A program made the position numbers and the translations under genes. A DNA stretch of 64,000 nt from F23-B02 sp963650165 (GTDB lineage Bacteria; Bacillota; Clostridia; Oscillospirales; Oscillospiraceae). Every line of letters starts with the position of its first letter. Within the stretch, counting starts at the first letter, position 1. Below the pieces are notes generated by a model. That model did not search any database, was not told where the DNA came from, and was given only the letters and a program-made list of their open reading frames with translations. This document shows, one piece after another, positions 24,334 through 33,345 of this stretch. The stretch is from positions 157,078-221,077 of the forward strand of contig CAVJKX010000001.1 of NCBI GenBank assembly GCA_963650165.1, in the 5' to 3' direction.

Positions 24334-25347
24334 TTACAGGAGCATGACTCCCTTTTCGGCGCAGACCTCCTCGGTGTGCTTATCCCAGATCGATACCTGC
24401 ACCTCGCCTATATGCGCCTTGCCCAGCAGGAGCATGGACACGCGCGACTGGCCGATGCCGCCGCCGATGGTGAGGGGCAGCTCGCCGTTGAGGAGCATCT
24501 TGTGATACGGAAGCTCCCTGCGGTCGTCGCAGCCGGAGAGGCGCAGCTGCTTATCCAGCGATTCCGGATCGACGCGGATGCCCATGGAGGATATCTCGAT
24601 GGCGCAGTCGAGCCAGTCGCACCAGAACAGGATATCACCGTTGAGCGACCAGTCGTCATAGTCCGGAGCGCGGCCGTCGTGCGGCTTGCCGGAGCGCAGA
24701 GCGCCGCCGATGCCGATGATGAAAACGGTCTTGTGCACGCGGGTAAAGGCGTTTTCGCGCTGCTTTGAGCTCATGTCGGGGTACATGTCCTCAAGCTCCT
24801 GCGAGGTAACGAAGGTCACACTGCGCTCGAGCTTGGGCAGGCACTGAAGCTGGGGATAGATAGCCTGCATGGTGTCCTGCGTGTCGCACAGGGCCTTGAC
24901 TATATCCATGACGGTGAGCTTGAGATAGTCGATATTGCGGTTTTCCGCCAGGATGACCTTCTCCCAGTCCCACTGATCGACGTATACCGAGTGCAGGTTA
25001 TCCAGCTCGTCCTCATCGCGGCGGATGGCATCCATATCCGTATAAAGGCCCTTGCCGGGGAAAAAGTTGTAGCGCTTGAGCGCAAGGCGCTTCCACTTTG
25101 CAAGCGACTGCACTACCTGCGCGGTAGCATCCGAGCGCAGGATATCGAACGATACCGGCCGCTCGTAGCCGTTAAGGTTATCGTTAAGTCCGGAGTCGGA
25201 ATCGACAAACAGGGGCGCGGACACACGGTAAAGATTTAAAAGTGCCGCGAGCCTGTCCTCAAACAGGCGCTTGAGAAGGCTTATGGCCTTCTGCGTGTCG
25301 TAAACGCTGAGGATACTTTTGTATCCGTCCGGAATTCTGATCTCCAT
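24334..25347 (-). CDS. asnA: Aspartate--ammonia ligase
   Basis: Ammonia-dependent asparagine synthetase of the class II aminoacyl-tRNA synthetase fold; makes Asn from Asp, ammonia and ATP. Characteristic segments are NLYRVSAPLFVDSDSGLNDNLNGYERPVSF, VQSLAKWKRLALKRYNF, DMDAIRRDEDELDNLHSVYVDQWDWE and the ATP-site GGGIGQSRVSMLLL. At 337 residues, length is normal. AAGGAGG lies seven bases before ATG. I looked for a T-box upstream and saw none; the upstream gap is only 57 bases and is largely terminator stem. Confidence 0.97.
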   Translation of the reverse strand: MEIRIPDGYKSILSVYDTQKAISLLKRLFEDRLAALLNLYRVSAPLFVDSDSGLNDNLNGYERPVSFDILRSDATAQVVQSLAKWKRLALKRYNFFPGKGLYTDMDAIRRDEDELDNLHSVYVDQWDWEKVILAENRNIDYLKLTVMDIVKALCDTQDTMQAIYPQLQCLPKLERSVTFVTSQELEDMYPDMSSKQRENAFTRVHKTVFIIGIGGALRSGKPHDGRAPDYDDWSLNGDILFWCDWLDCAIEISSMGIRVDPESLDKQLRLSGCDDRRELPYHKMLLNGELPLTIGGGIGQSRVSMLLLGKAHIGEVQVSIWDKHTEEVCAEKGVMLL

Positions 25348-25381
25348 GGTTTTCCTCCTTGGTTTGTGGTAAACAATATAT

Positions 25382-25406
25382 AAAAGCCCATCAGGGATGG
25401 GCTTTT
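25382..25406 (-). terminator. Terminator between the DUF4364 gene and asnA
   Basis: AAAAGCCCATC and GATGGGCTTTT form an 11-base stem that begins at the stop codon of the DUF4364 gene. Partial read-through into asnA is possible, as no clear asnA promoter was seen other than the TATATT near 25375. Confidence 0.75.
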
Positions 25407-25944
25407 ACCCTTTTTTATCTTCGGGCTTTTTATCCAAAAGCTCGATTATCTTGCAGTATATCTCCTCTGCCCTGTCGCGGAAATTTTCCTCGATCCTCTC
25501 GGCCTGCTGCTCGCCTGACGAAAGAATGTTGAGCCTTATTATCTCGCCCTTGCCGTCGCTCATCGCAAGAGTCACAAAGCAGCCGCTGTCGCGGTTTCGG
25601 TGCTGCGCGGTTATCATGGACAGACGGCGCAGGCGCTCGGCCTCCGGCGCGATTATCTTTTCGGCCCGCTTGCGCACCGAAAACGGCAGGCTGCTCTCGA
25701 CCGTTTCGCCCGCATCCGCGCCGCGCTTGCTGACGCGCAGTCCGGTCTCCTCCTCAATGACGAGGCCGCTTTCTATAAGCTCGGCAAGGCAGTCGGAATA
25801 TTCAAAATAGCCGAAGCCCTCGTCGCACTGCTGCGTGAAATCCTGAAGGTCGATGGGCGCGACTATGCCCGGCAGACGGCGGAGAATAAACAGTATGAGA
25901 ATTTTTATATCAAGCTTTTCATGGATAAAGCCGTATCTTTCCAT
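25405..25944 (-). CDS. DUF4364-family protein (predicted winged-helix)
   Basis: Conserved Firmicutes protein of 179 residues. The N-terminal 80 residues (KLDIKILILFILRRLPGIVAPIDLQDFTQQCDEGFGYFEYSDCLAELIESGLV) resemble a winged-helix DNA-binding domain, and the rest is alpha/beta. The family is annotated as DUF4364 and is often called a regulator without proof. GGGAG sits six bases before ATG. No partner is evident from the neighbourhood. Confidence 0.8.
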   Translation of the reverse strand: MERYGFIHEKLDIKILILFILRRLPGIVAPIDLQDFTQQCDEGFGYFEYSDCLAELIESGLVIEEETGLRVSKRGADAGETVESSLPFSVRKRAEKIIAPEAERLRRLSMITAQHRNRDSGCFVTLAMSDGKGEIIRLNILSSGEQQAERIEENFRDRAEEIYCKIIELLDKKPEDKKG

Positions 25945-25995
25945 AGCACTCTCCCGGAAAACGTATTATACCTTTAAACTGTGAATAAGTAAACA

Positions 25996-26181
25996 CTAAT
26001 TGCTCTTTTTATATGCATCGATGCATATGAAGATGACAATGACCGTCGTTATGTGCATGATGATGCTCTTCGGCGAAAACGGCACGGTCTTTGAGCTTAT
26101 AAAGCCGAGATCCGCCATTATCATCGCAAAAAGTATCAGCACCTCGACGGCTATGAGAATGAGCCATATTTTTCTGTTCAT
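25996..26181 (-). CDS. Small two-helix membrane protein, unknown function
   Basis: 61 residues with two hydrophobic helices (residues 4-24 and 39-56) joined by a short polar loop, and a positive tail DAYKKSN. GGAGG seven bases before the ATG at 26181 is a strong ribosome site, which is the main support for it being real. I recognise no family. Confidence 0.6.
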   Translation of the reverse strand: MNRKIWLILIAVEVLILFAMIMADLGFISSKTVPFSPKSIIMHITTVIVIFICIDAYKKSN

Positions 26182-26323
26182 GCTGCTTCCTCCCCACTAC
26201 TTCTCTACTATATATAATAATACATACTTTTCTTTTTGTAAATCCAATATTCTTCACATTTTAAAGCCGTGCGCATAGACTGTACTGAAGTTTTCTTCAA
26301 TTCCATCCTTGGGAGGTATATTT

Positions 26324-27112
26324 ATGGCAGACAGGGTCGTGCCCGGTCCGGTCAGTGATAATGACTGCATAAAACAGGCCGTATGTGTCAGTACGAGAAA
26401 GATAATGGATGCCTGCCGCGACAAGGACTGCATCGAGGATCTGCGCGTTTACCCCACGGCGAGCTCTCTTCCCTACATAGAGAGCGCGTTCAGCGTGCGT
26501 CCTAAGTGCGCGCAGCTTCTGCAATGCGAGGTCAAGGTCAGCGAGATCTGCCTCAACCGCGGCTACTACACGGTAGATGTCACCTACTTTTACAAGATAA
26601 ACGGCGAGACGTTTCCGGGAAATCAGAGCTTTACGGGGCTTGCGGTGTTTGATAAGCGCGTTATGCTCTTCGGCTCTGAGGGCAGGGTCAGGAGCTTTTC
26701 CTCGGACAGTTCCGGAGCTCCGAGCGCCGACAGCAGCATGCCCTTTGCCGAGGTCGATGCCGTCGATCCCATTGCGCTGCACATGACGCTTGCGGAAACC
26801 GCACTGCCTGATCCCGGCATTGAGCAGCGCGACATTCCGCAGAGCATACTCGACTCCTTCGGCGAGGAGCTATCCGTAGCGGGCGGCACGCGCCACGTTT
26901 ACGTTACCCTCGGGCAGTTTTCGATCATCCGGCTTGAGCGGAGCACGCAGCTTCTTATCCCGGCCTATGACTACTGCCTGCCGGATAAGGAGTGCGTAGG
27001 CTCAGGCGAGGATGATCCCTGCACGATGTTCGGCCGCATAAGCTTCCCCGTCGATGAATTTTTCCCGCCCGACAGCGTCGATCCCGCCGCAGACTACAAA
27101 AGCATGGTATAG
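26324..27112 (+). CDS. Conserved clostridial protein with CRDKDCIEDLRVY motif
   Basis: Protein of 262 residues without signal peptide or membrane helix. The first 50 residues carry cysteines in NDCIKQAVCVSTRKIMDACRDKDCIEDLRVY, a pattern I associate with uncharacterised proteins of spore-forming Clostridia; no assigned function is known to me. The middle (residues 75-115) looks beta-rich (YYTVDVTYFYKINGE), and CLPDKEC and CTMF add more cysteines near the end. GGGAGG is seven bases before ATG 26324, which decides the start. A spore-envelope role is a guess only. A clear terminator follows. Confidence 0.65.
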   Translation: MADRVVPGPVSDNDCIKQAVCVSTRKIMDACRDKDCIEDLRVYPTASSLPYIESAFSVRPKCAQLLQCEVKVSEICLNRGYYTVDVTYFYKINGETFPGNQSFTGLAVFDKRVMLFGSEGRVRSFSSDSSGAPSADSSMPFAEVDAVDPIALHMTLAETALPDPGIEQRDIPQSILDSFGEELSVAGGTRHVYVTLGQFSIIRLERSTQLLIPAYDYCLPDKECVGSGEDDPCTMFGRISFPVDEFFPPDSVDPAADYKSMV

Positions 27113-27118
27113 GCGATC

Positions 27119-27151
27119 AAAAAAGCAAGGACATATGCCCTTGCTTTTTTC
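27119..27151. terminator. Bidirectional terminator
   Basis: AAAAAAGCAAGG and CCTTGCTTTTTT stem between the convergent Cys-motif gene and ftsH. Confidence 0.9.
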
Positions 27152-27160
27152 TTATTTATC

Positions 27161-28972
27161 TTACTTATTGAGTATCTCCATGAATTCCTCGCCGGTGATG
27201 GTCTCCTTTTCGTAGAGGAACTTTGCAAGCTCATCGAGCTTTTCGCGGTTATCGGTGAGGATCTTCACAGCCTTATCATGCTGCTTCCTGACGAGCGCAA
27301 CGACCTGACGGTCTATCTGTGCCTGAGTTTCGGCAGAGCAGGCAAGCGAGGTATCGCCGCCGAGGTACTGGTTCGTGACCGTTTCCATGGCGACCATGTC
27401 GAAGCTCTCGCTCATACCGTAGCGCGTTATCATGGCGCGTGCAAGCTTTGTCGCCTGCTCGATATCGTTCGACGCTCCCGTCGTGACCGAACCGAAGACC
27501 ACCTCTTCGGCTGCGCGGCCGCCGGTGAAGGTTGCTATCTTGTTTTCTATCTCTTCCTTGCTCATGAGATAGTGGTTGCCCTCTTCGACCTGCATGGTGT
27601 AGCCCAGCGCGCCGGAGGTGCGCGGAACGATGGTTATCTTCTGCACGGGCGCCGAGTGGCTCTGCTTTGCGGCAACGAGCGCATGGCCGATCTCATGATA
27701 GGCTACGATGTGCTTTTCGTGGTCGGTCATGATGGCGTTTTTCTTCTGATATCCCGCGATGACGACCTCGATGCTCTCCTCAAGGTCTGCCTGATTGGCA
27801 AAGCGCCTGCCGTCGCGCACGGCGCGCAGCGCGGCCTCGTTTACAATATTGGCAAGCTCGGCTCCAGAAGCGCCGGAGGCCATGCGGGCGATCTTTTCAA
27901 AATCAACGTCCTCGGCGACCTTTATCTTGCGCGCGTGTACCTTTAGTATCTCCTCCCTGCCCTTGAGGTCGGGAAGCTCAACGGGAACGCGGCGGTCAAA
28001 ACGGCCGGGGCGCGTGAGCGCCGGGTCGAGCGATTCGGGGCGGTTCGTGGCGGCGAGGATTATTACGCCGTTATTGCCCTCAAAGCCGTCCATCTCGGTA
28101 AGAAGCTGGTTGAGCGTCTGCTCGCGCTCGTCGTTGCCTCCGATCTGGCCGTCACGCTTTTTGCCTATCGCGTCGATCTCGTCGATAAATACGATGCAGG
28201 GCGCCTTTTCCTTGGCCTGCCTGAACAGGTCGCGCACCTTGCTCGCGCCCATGCCGACGAACATTTCGACAAACTCAGAGCCCGACATCGAGAAAAACGG
28301 CACGTCCGCCTCGCCCGCAACGGCCTTTGCGAGCATTGTCTTACCCGTTCCCGGAGGGCCGACGAGAAGTATGCCCTTGGGCATCGATGCGCCGATCTCC
28401 TTATATTTGCCGGGATCGTGCAGGTAATCGACGATCTCGGAAAGGTTCTCCTTGGCCTCGTCCTCACCGGCGACGTCGGCAAACTTTATGCCCTCGGCGG
28501 ATTTGACATAGACACGGGCGTTGGATTTGCCCATGTTGAACATCAGGGAGTTTCCTCCGCCCATTTTCTCCATCATTTTGCGCGACATGAACTGGCCGAG
28601 CGCAACGAATATGATGATGGGCAGCACCCACGCCAGGATGCTGACAAAGGCCGAGGTCTGCTCGATCTCTTCGCCGGTGGTGGATACGTCCGCCTTCAGC
28701 AGACGAGCGACAAGATTGTCGTCGGGCACCATTGCGGTCTTGTAGATCTTGCTGTCCGAGCCCTTGAACAGAATGCGGTTATTCTGCTCCTGTATCTCGG
28801 CGACGCTGACCTGCCCCTTGTCGATCATATTGACAAAGGTGTTGTAGTCGACCTCTTTGATCTGATGCTCCGATATCCACGGCATTGCCACAAAATTGAA
28901 CACCAGCAGAAGGATCAGGACTATCGTGTAGTAATAAACAAGCGGTTTTTTCGGTGATTTTACTTCGTTCAT
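27161..28972 (-). CDS. ftsH: ATP-dependent zinc metalloprotease FtsH
   Basis: Membrane-anchored AAA+ protease that degrades membrane and short-lived cytosolic proteins. Two membrane helices flank an outer domain of about 80 residues (helices near 11-31 and 108-128). The ATPase has Walker A GPPGTGKT (205-212), Walker B VFIDEID (261-267) and the SRH around ATNRPESLDPALTRPGRFDR. The zinc site is HEIGH (426-430). At 603 residues, length is normal. AAGGAG precedes ATG. The upstream gap to yebC (about 170 bases) is AT-rich, with several possible -10 boxes but no single convincing promoter. Confidence 0.97.
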   Translation of the reverse strand: MNEVKSPKKPLVYYYTIVLILLLVFNFVAMPWISEHQIKEVDYNTFVNMIDKGQVSVAEIQEQNNRILFKGSDSKIYKTAMVPDDNLVARLLKADVSTTGEEIEQTSAFVSILAWVLPIIIFVALGQFMSRKMMEKMGGGNSLMFNMGKSNARVYVKSAEGIKFADVAGEDEAKENLSEIVDYLHDPGKYKEIGASMPKGILLVGPPGTGKTMLAKAVAGEADVPFFSMSGSEFVEMFVGMGASKVRDLFRQAKEKAPCIVFIDEIDAIGKKRDGQIGGNDEREQTLNQLLTEMDGFEGNNGVIILAATNRPESLDPALTRPGRFDRRVPVELPDLKGREEILKVHARKIKVAEDVDFEKIARMASGASGAELANIVNEAALRAVRDGRRFANQADLEESIEVVIAGYQKKNAIMTDHEKHIVAYHEIGHALVAAKQSHSAPVQKITIVPRTSGALGYTMQVEEGNHYLMSKEEIENKIATFTGGRAAEEVVFGSVTTGASNDIEQATKLARAMITRYGMSESFDMVAMETVTNQYLGGDTSLACSAETQAQIDRQVVALVRKQHDKAVKILTDNREKLDELAKFLYEKETITGEEFMEILNK

Positions 28973-29103
28973 ACGCCATACTCCTTAAAGCTTATATATT
29001 GTGTATAGTTTAACATGAACTATAGTAATTTTTCACGAATTTTTTGTTAACGTTTCATGCAATTGCACCAAATCACTTGTTTATGCGCTGCCGCATGCAA
29101 ATA

Positions 29104-29137
29104 AGCAGGCAGGTTCATACGAACCTGCCTGCTTTCG
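29104..29137 (-). terminator. Terminator after yebC
   Basis: AGCAGGCAGGTTC and GAACCTGCCTGCT, a perfect 13-base stem with a 4-base loop, seven bases past the stop on the minus strand. Confidence 0.8.
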
Positions 29138-29143
29138 TTATAA

Positions 29144-29878
29144 TCACTCTTCCCAGTTGTGCCAGACGTTCTGGACGTCGTCGTTATCCTCGAACATGTC
29201 GAGCATTTTCTGCATGTTCTTGATATCGTCCTCGCTCGTGAGCTTTATGTAGCCGTTCTGGGGAAGCATTTCGACCTGAGCCGAAAGGAGCTTATAGCCC
29301 GCCGCGCTGATCTTGTCGGCAACGGGAGCGACATCGTCGGGTGCGGTGTAGACGATAAAGGTCTCGCCGTCGGGCTCAAAATCAGCAGCGCCGGCATCGA
29401 GCACTTCCATCATGACCTCGTCCTCGTCGAGCTCCTCGTCCTCGTTGTCGATGACGATAACGCCCTTTTTATCGAAGGACCAGGAAACGCAGTTTGCGGC
29501 GCCCAGGTTTCCGCCGTATTTATCGAAGTAGTGGCGGATCTCGCCTGCGGTGCGGTTGCGGTTATCGGTCATGGTCTCGACAATAACGGCGACGCCGGAG
29601 GGACCGTAGCCTTCATAGACAATCTTCTCGTAGTTATCGGTGTTGCCTGCGCCGAGCGCCTTATCGATGGTGCGCTTGATGTTATCGTTAGGCATATTCG
29701 CGGCCTTGGCCTTGGTGATGACGGCCGCCAGGCGCGAGTTGTTGTTCGGGTCGCCGCTGCCGCCTTCCTTGACGGCTACGATCATTTCGCGGGCGATCTT
29801 CGTGAACGCCTGAGCGCGCTTTGCGTCGGCTGCGCCCTTTGTTTTCTGTATATTATGCCATTTGGAATGTCCGGACAT
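29144..29878 (-). CDS. YebC/PmpR (TACO1) family protein
   Basis: Member of a widely conserved family described both as transcription regulators and as ribosome-associated factors easing proline-stretch translation (YeeI/YebC2 type). MSGHSKWHNIQKTKGAADAKRAQAFTKIAREM is the diagnostic N-terminus, followed by GGNLGAANCVSWSFDKKGVI. The 244-residue length and acidic C-terminus are normal. GAGGAG lies about 11 bases before ATG. It is transcribed alone, with no ruvC nearby. Confidence 0.93.
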   Translation of the reverse strand: MSGHSKWHNIQKTKGAADAKRAQAFTKIAREMIVAVKEGGSGDPNNNSRLAAVITKAKAANMPNDNIKRTIDKALGAGNTDNYEKIVYEGYGPSGVAVIVETMTDNRNRTAGEIRHYFDKYGGNLGAANCVSWSFDKKGVIVIDNEDEELDEDEVMMEVLDAGAADFEPDGETFIVYTAPDDVAPVADKISAAGYKLLSAQVEMLPQNGYIKLTSEDDIKNMQKMLDMFEDNDDVQNVWHNWEE

Positions 29879-29961
29879 ATAAAAAACAGCTCCTCTAATA
29901 GTATTGTTGCGAATTAACGGCAGTTATTTTATCACAAATTTTCATTCATTACAAGGCTAAA

Positions 29962-31191
29962 TTACTTTATCTTGCGGCATTCGAGATAATAGCGCTTATC
30001 GTTGCCGTGGCCGATGGAAAAGCTCTTCTTAGGGAACGGGCCGCTTTTCATGACCGACCGGAAGAGCTCTGCCTTTTCCATGCGCGGCAGAAGTATGCCC
30101 GCGCAGCCGAAGCGCCGCGACATTTCGATGCACTCGCAGTCGCCGTGGATATAGTCGATATATCCGCCGTGGCGCTCTGTATAGGCCCTGCAGAAGTCCT
30201 CGCACTTTCCGATGAGCTGCCCTATCGTGAGGCCGGAAACACCGAGCGTTTCCATTCCCTCGCCGGTGACGAGCTCTATGCTCCTGCCCTCTCCTGCATT
30301 ATCGGCAAAGAAAGCCTTTGCCTCGGCGAAGAATTCGGACGGGTCGGTGTCGAAAATGACCTTGTGTATGGGCTCGAAGGTGATGGCCGCGTCGTGGATA
30401 TTCACAAGCTCTGCAAGCGCGTACCTCGCGGGAGCGTTCTCGCGCTCAGACTCCGGAAGGGTCTTTTTTATCTCATCCCAGTGGCGCTTTGCGGCGGCGA
30501 GGCTGTGGTTTCCGTCGCCCATTGCAAAGACTATGGCATTATCCGCCGAGCCGTATTTGCGGCTCAGTATCCAGGGGTCTGCAAGCTTTTCGGCTGCGCA
30601 GGCAAGCTTCTCGTTATCCGCGACGAGCCAGCCGGCTATGCTGCCGCCGTCCTGCATGAGTTCAAAATCATATACCTTCTCCCCCTTTGTCACCGAGGAA
30701 AAAACCATATCGTCGGGATCGTCCATGAAGATCATGATATGCGGCATTTCAAGCGGAGCTCCGCGGCGGATCCTTATGCGCGGCGGCAGCCTGTCCTCGA
30801 CGGTGTGCTCGGTAGCGCGGATGGGGCTGTGCGTCCCCTCCGCCCAGTCGTAGGCTTCAAGGTCGAACATGCCGACTATGCCGCGGCGCAGCGCACCGTT
30901 TTTGAGTCTGCGCTCAAGGTAGATATAGCTGTCGGGATATGTTTTGAAAACGCCGCCGTCGAGATAGCGCTGCATTTCCGCGTTTATCTTAACGCTCTCC
31001 GTCTCCGGGTCCTTCGTGCCGAGCTCAGCCTCGGGCAGCATGAGCCTGAGCGTTGACGGAGCGTCACCGACTATGGCTCTGACCTGCTGCCAGTACTCGG
31101 GCTCGGATGTGAACTGATCGCAGGCAACGACGCTCCAGCGATGCATGTCGCAGGTCGGTAAGAGTATGTCTGCCGGTTTGAATATTCTCAT
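29962..31191 (-). CDS. DUF1015-family protein (SerK-like)
   Basis: Protein of 409 residues from the DUF1015 family, some archaeal members of which are ADP-dependent serine kinases (SerK). Recognisable segments are DQFTSEPEYWQQV, the YIYLERRLKNGALRRGIVGMFDLEAYDW region and FAMGDGNHSLAAAKRHW. It starts directly after the Nudix stop with GGAGG inside that gene's last codons, so it is translationally linked. The substrate in this organism is unproven; free serine phosphorylation is the family-based guess. Confidence 0.82.
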   Translation of the reverse strand: MRIFKPADILLPTCDMHRWSVVACDQFTSEPEYWQQVRAIVGDAPSTLRLMLPEAELGTKDPETESVKINAEMQRYLDGGVFKTYPDSYIYLERRLKNGALRRGIVGMFDLEAYDWAEGTHSPIRATEHTVEDRLPPRIRIRRGAPLEMPHIMIFMDDPDDMVFSSVTKGEKVYDFELMQDGGSIAGWLVADNEKLACAAEKLADPWILSRKYGSADNAIVFAMGDGNHSLAAAKRHWDEIKKTLPESERENAPARYALAELVNIHDAAITFEPIHKVIFDTDPSEFFAEAKAFFADNAGEGRSIELVTGEGMETLGVSGLTIGQLIGKCEDFCRAYTERHGGYIDYIHGDCECIEMSRRFGCAGILLPRMEKAELFRSVMKSGPFPKKSFSIGHGNDKRYYLECRKIK

Positions 31192-31761
31192 TTAAAGCAC
31201 CTCCAGGGCTATCTGCGTCCATGTCTCCATGCTGTCGTAATTACTCTCAAGCTCCCGCTTTGTCATCCAGAGCCCCTCGAGCTTTTCCGTTTCCTTGACG
31301 GACACCTCTCCCTCAACGGGCAGGATAAAGCATGCGCCGAGGTGGACGCTGCCGACGGCGTTGGAGTCGTCGTTTATAAAGCCGCAGGGTCTGAGCTCTC
31401 CGTGAGAGGTGAGCCCGACCTCCTCGTTTATCTCGCGCCACAGTCCGCGCATGAGCATATCCCCCTGCTCGTCCACGGGGTTTATGTGTCCGCCGACGCC
31501 GATGGATATTTTCCCGTGCAGGCGCGCCTCGCCGCCCTTGTTGAGCCTGCGCGTGACGAATATCTCCTCGCCGCGGCGCAATATCACATAGGGTATGATC
31601 TGCTTATGGTCCGGCCGCTCCTCCGCCTCGGGGCGCGGCATGAACTCATGTTCGTTTTTAATGATATCGAAAAGCTCCCCGGTGCAGTCGGTGATAAGCC
31701 CGTTGCGGCCGGATATATACTTTTCTATCTTTTCGCGTTTTACAACCAGTACGTATTCCAT
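31192..31761 (-). CDS. Nudix hydrolase
   Basis: Predicted pyrophosphohydrolase of 189 residues. The Nudix signature is seen as GGHINPVDEQGDMLMRGLWREINEEVGL, slightly longer than the canonical spacing but with RE-x-x-EE-x-G intact. The start at 31761 is the ATG sharing a base with the glpK stop (TAATG); the open frame upstream runs through glpK in another frame and is ignored. It is the second gene of the glpK-Nudix-DUF1015 operon. The substrate is unknown. Confidence 0.85.
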   Translation of the reverse strand: MEYVLVVKREKIEKYISGRNGLITDCTGELFDIIKNEHEFMPRPEAEERPDHKQIIPYVILRRGEEIFVTRRLNKGGEARLHGKISIGVGGHINPVDEQGDMLMRGLWREINEEVGLTSHGELRPCGFINDDSNAVGSVHLGACFILPVEGEVSVKETEKLEGLWMTKRELESNYDSMETWTQIALEVL

Positions 31762-33263
31762 TATTCTTCCCACTTTGCCGCTCTTTCGACCGCGCGCAGC
31801 CACTTGCGATGCAGACCCGCGGCCTCGTTTTCATCCATCTGCGGGGTGAACACCCTGTCTGACTCGCGGATGCCCGCGATATCGCTTATATCGTTCCAGA
31901 CACCGACGGCGAGTCCGGCGAGGAAGGCCGCGCCGAAGGCCGTGGTCTCTACCATTTTGGGGCGGTCGATGGGCTTGCGGAGTATATCAGACTGGAACTG
32001 CATCATGAAATTGTTGACCGACGCGCCGCCGTCAACGCGCAGAACGGAAAGCGGCTCACCTGCGTCAAGCTCCATCGCGTCGAGCAGGTCCTTGACCTGA
32101 TACGCTATGCCCTCGAGCGCAGCTCGCGCGATGTGGGCCTTTTTCGAGCCGCGCGTGAGGCCGACGATGGCGCCGCGCGCGTACATATCCCAGCGCGGTG
32201 CGCCCAGGCCCGTGAAGGCCGAGACGAGGTACACGCCGCCGTTATCGGGAACGGAGGTGGCCAGAGCCTCGCACTCGGAGCTTGTGCTGAGAAGCCCGAC
32301 CTCGTCGCGCAGCCACTGGATGGAGCTTCCGGCGTTGAACACGCTGCCCTCAAGGGCGTAGGTGGTCTTGCCACCTATGGACCATGCAACGCTCGTCACG
32401 AGGCCGCTTGCGCTGCGCACGGACTGCTCTCCGGTGTTCAGGAGCGTAAAGCAGCCGGTTCCGTATGTATTCTTTGCCTGGCCCTTTTCTATGCAGCCCT
32501 GGCCCATGAGCGCCGCCGCCTGATCTCCGGCAGAGCCGCAAACGGGTATGCCCGCAAGCATTTCAAGACCCGTTATTCCGGGCGCCACCCTGCCGTAGAC
32601 CATCGACGAGGGCACGGGCGTCGGGAGCATGGACATGGGGATGCCGAGCCTGTCGCACAATGTCTCGTCCCACTCAAGCTTGTTTATGTCAAACAGCATC
32701 GTGCGTGAGCAGTTGGAGTAATCGGAAACATGCGCCTGACCGCCGGTGAGGTTCCAGATCAGCCACGAATCGACGTTTCCGAACAGCAGCTCGCCGCGCT
32801 CTGCGCGCTCGCGCACACCCTCGACATTGTCGAGGATCCACTTTATCTTGGTGCCGGAAAAATACGCGTCTATGAGAAGTCCTGTCTTGTCGCGGACATA
32901 GTCACCTATGCCCTCGGCGGCCAGTTTATCACAGATGGGGGCCGTTCTTCTGCACTGCCAGACGATGGCGTTATACACGGGCTTGCCGGTGGTCTTATTC
33001 CAGACGATCGTAGTCTCGCGCTGGTTGGTTATGCCTATGCCCGCGATATCCGTCGGCGAGAGCTCGCTTTTTTCGAAGGCCTCGGCAAGTGCGCGAAACT
33101 GTGTTTCCAGAATGACCATGGGATCGTGCTCGACCCAGCCGGGCTTGGGGTATATCTGCGCGAATGGGTACTGCGCTATCGTGACCGGCGCGCCTTTTGC
33201 GTTGAAAACTATTGCTCTCGAGCTCGTCGTTCCCTGATCGAGCGCAACAACATAACCGTTCAT
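31761..33263 (-). CDS. glpK: Glycerol kinase
   Basis: FGGY-family kinase making sn-glycerol 3-phosphate from glycerol and ATP. The N-terminal YVVALDQGTTSSRAIVF is the phosphate-binding loop. Other family motifs are GIGITNQRETTIVWNKTTGKPVYNAIVWQCRRT and the C-terminal GLARGAIVGLTRG-type region with LRVDGGASVNNFMMQFQSDIL. At 500 residues, length is normal. It opens a three-gene operon and diverges from a lipase-like gene across an 82-base gap. No glpF or glpD is adjacent. Confidence 0.97.
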   Translation of the reverse strand: MNGYVVALDQGTTSSRAIVFNAKGAPVTIAQYPFAQIYPKPGWVEHDPMVILETQFRALAEAFEKSELSPTDIAGIGITNQRETTIVWNKTTGKPVYNAIVWQCRRTAPICDKLAAEGIGDYVRDKTGLLIDAYFSGTKIKWILDNVEGVRERAERGELLFGNVDSWLIWNLTGGQAHVSDYSNCSRTMLFDINKLEWDETLCDRLGIPMSMLPTPVPSSMVYGRVAPGITGLEMLAGIPVCGSAGDQAAALMGQGCIEKGQAKNTYGTGCFTLLNTGEQSVRSASGLVTSVAWSIGGKTTYALEGSVFNAGSSIQWLRDEVGLLSTSSECEALATSVPDNGGVYLVSAFTGLGAPRWDMYARGAIVGLTRGSKKAHIARAALEGIAYQVKDLLDAMELDAGEPLSVLRVDGGASVNNFMMQFQSDILRKPIDRPKMVETTAFGAAFLAGLAVGVWNDISDIAGIRESDRVFTPQMDENEAAGLHRKWLRAVERAAKWEE

Positions 33264-33276
33264 TTTATTACCTCCA

Positions 33277-33295
33277 TTGCATTTTGTTGCATTTT
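33277..33295. repeat. TTGCATTTT direct repeat in the glpK/lipase divergent region
   Basis: TTGCATTTT at 33277-33285 and again at 33287-33295, a period of exactly 10 bases (one helical turn). The second copy contains the -35 of the lipase promoter. Candidate site for a shared regulator. Confidence 0.45.
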
Positions 33296-33314
33296 ACCGT
33301 AATTATGCTATAAT
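33287..33314 (+). promoter_or_regulatory. Promoter of the lipase-like gene
   Basis: TTGCAT (33287-33292), 16 bases, TATAAT (33309-33314). ACGGAGG then precedes ATG 33346. Confidence 0.75.
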
Positions 33315-33345
33315 TTAATAATAACACACACGGAGGGGATTTACC

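Noticed and set aside
25348..25404. Possible T-box or riboswitch before asnA
   Set aside because: The gap is 57 bases and is explained by the upstream gene's terminator.
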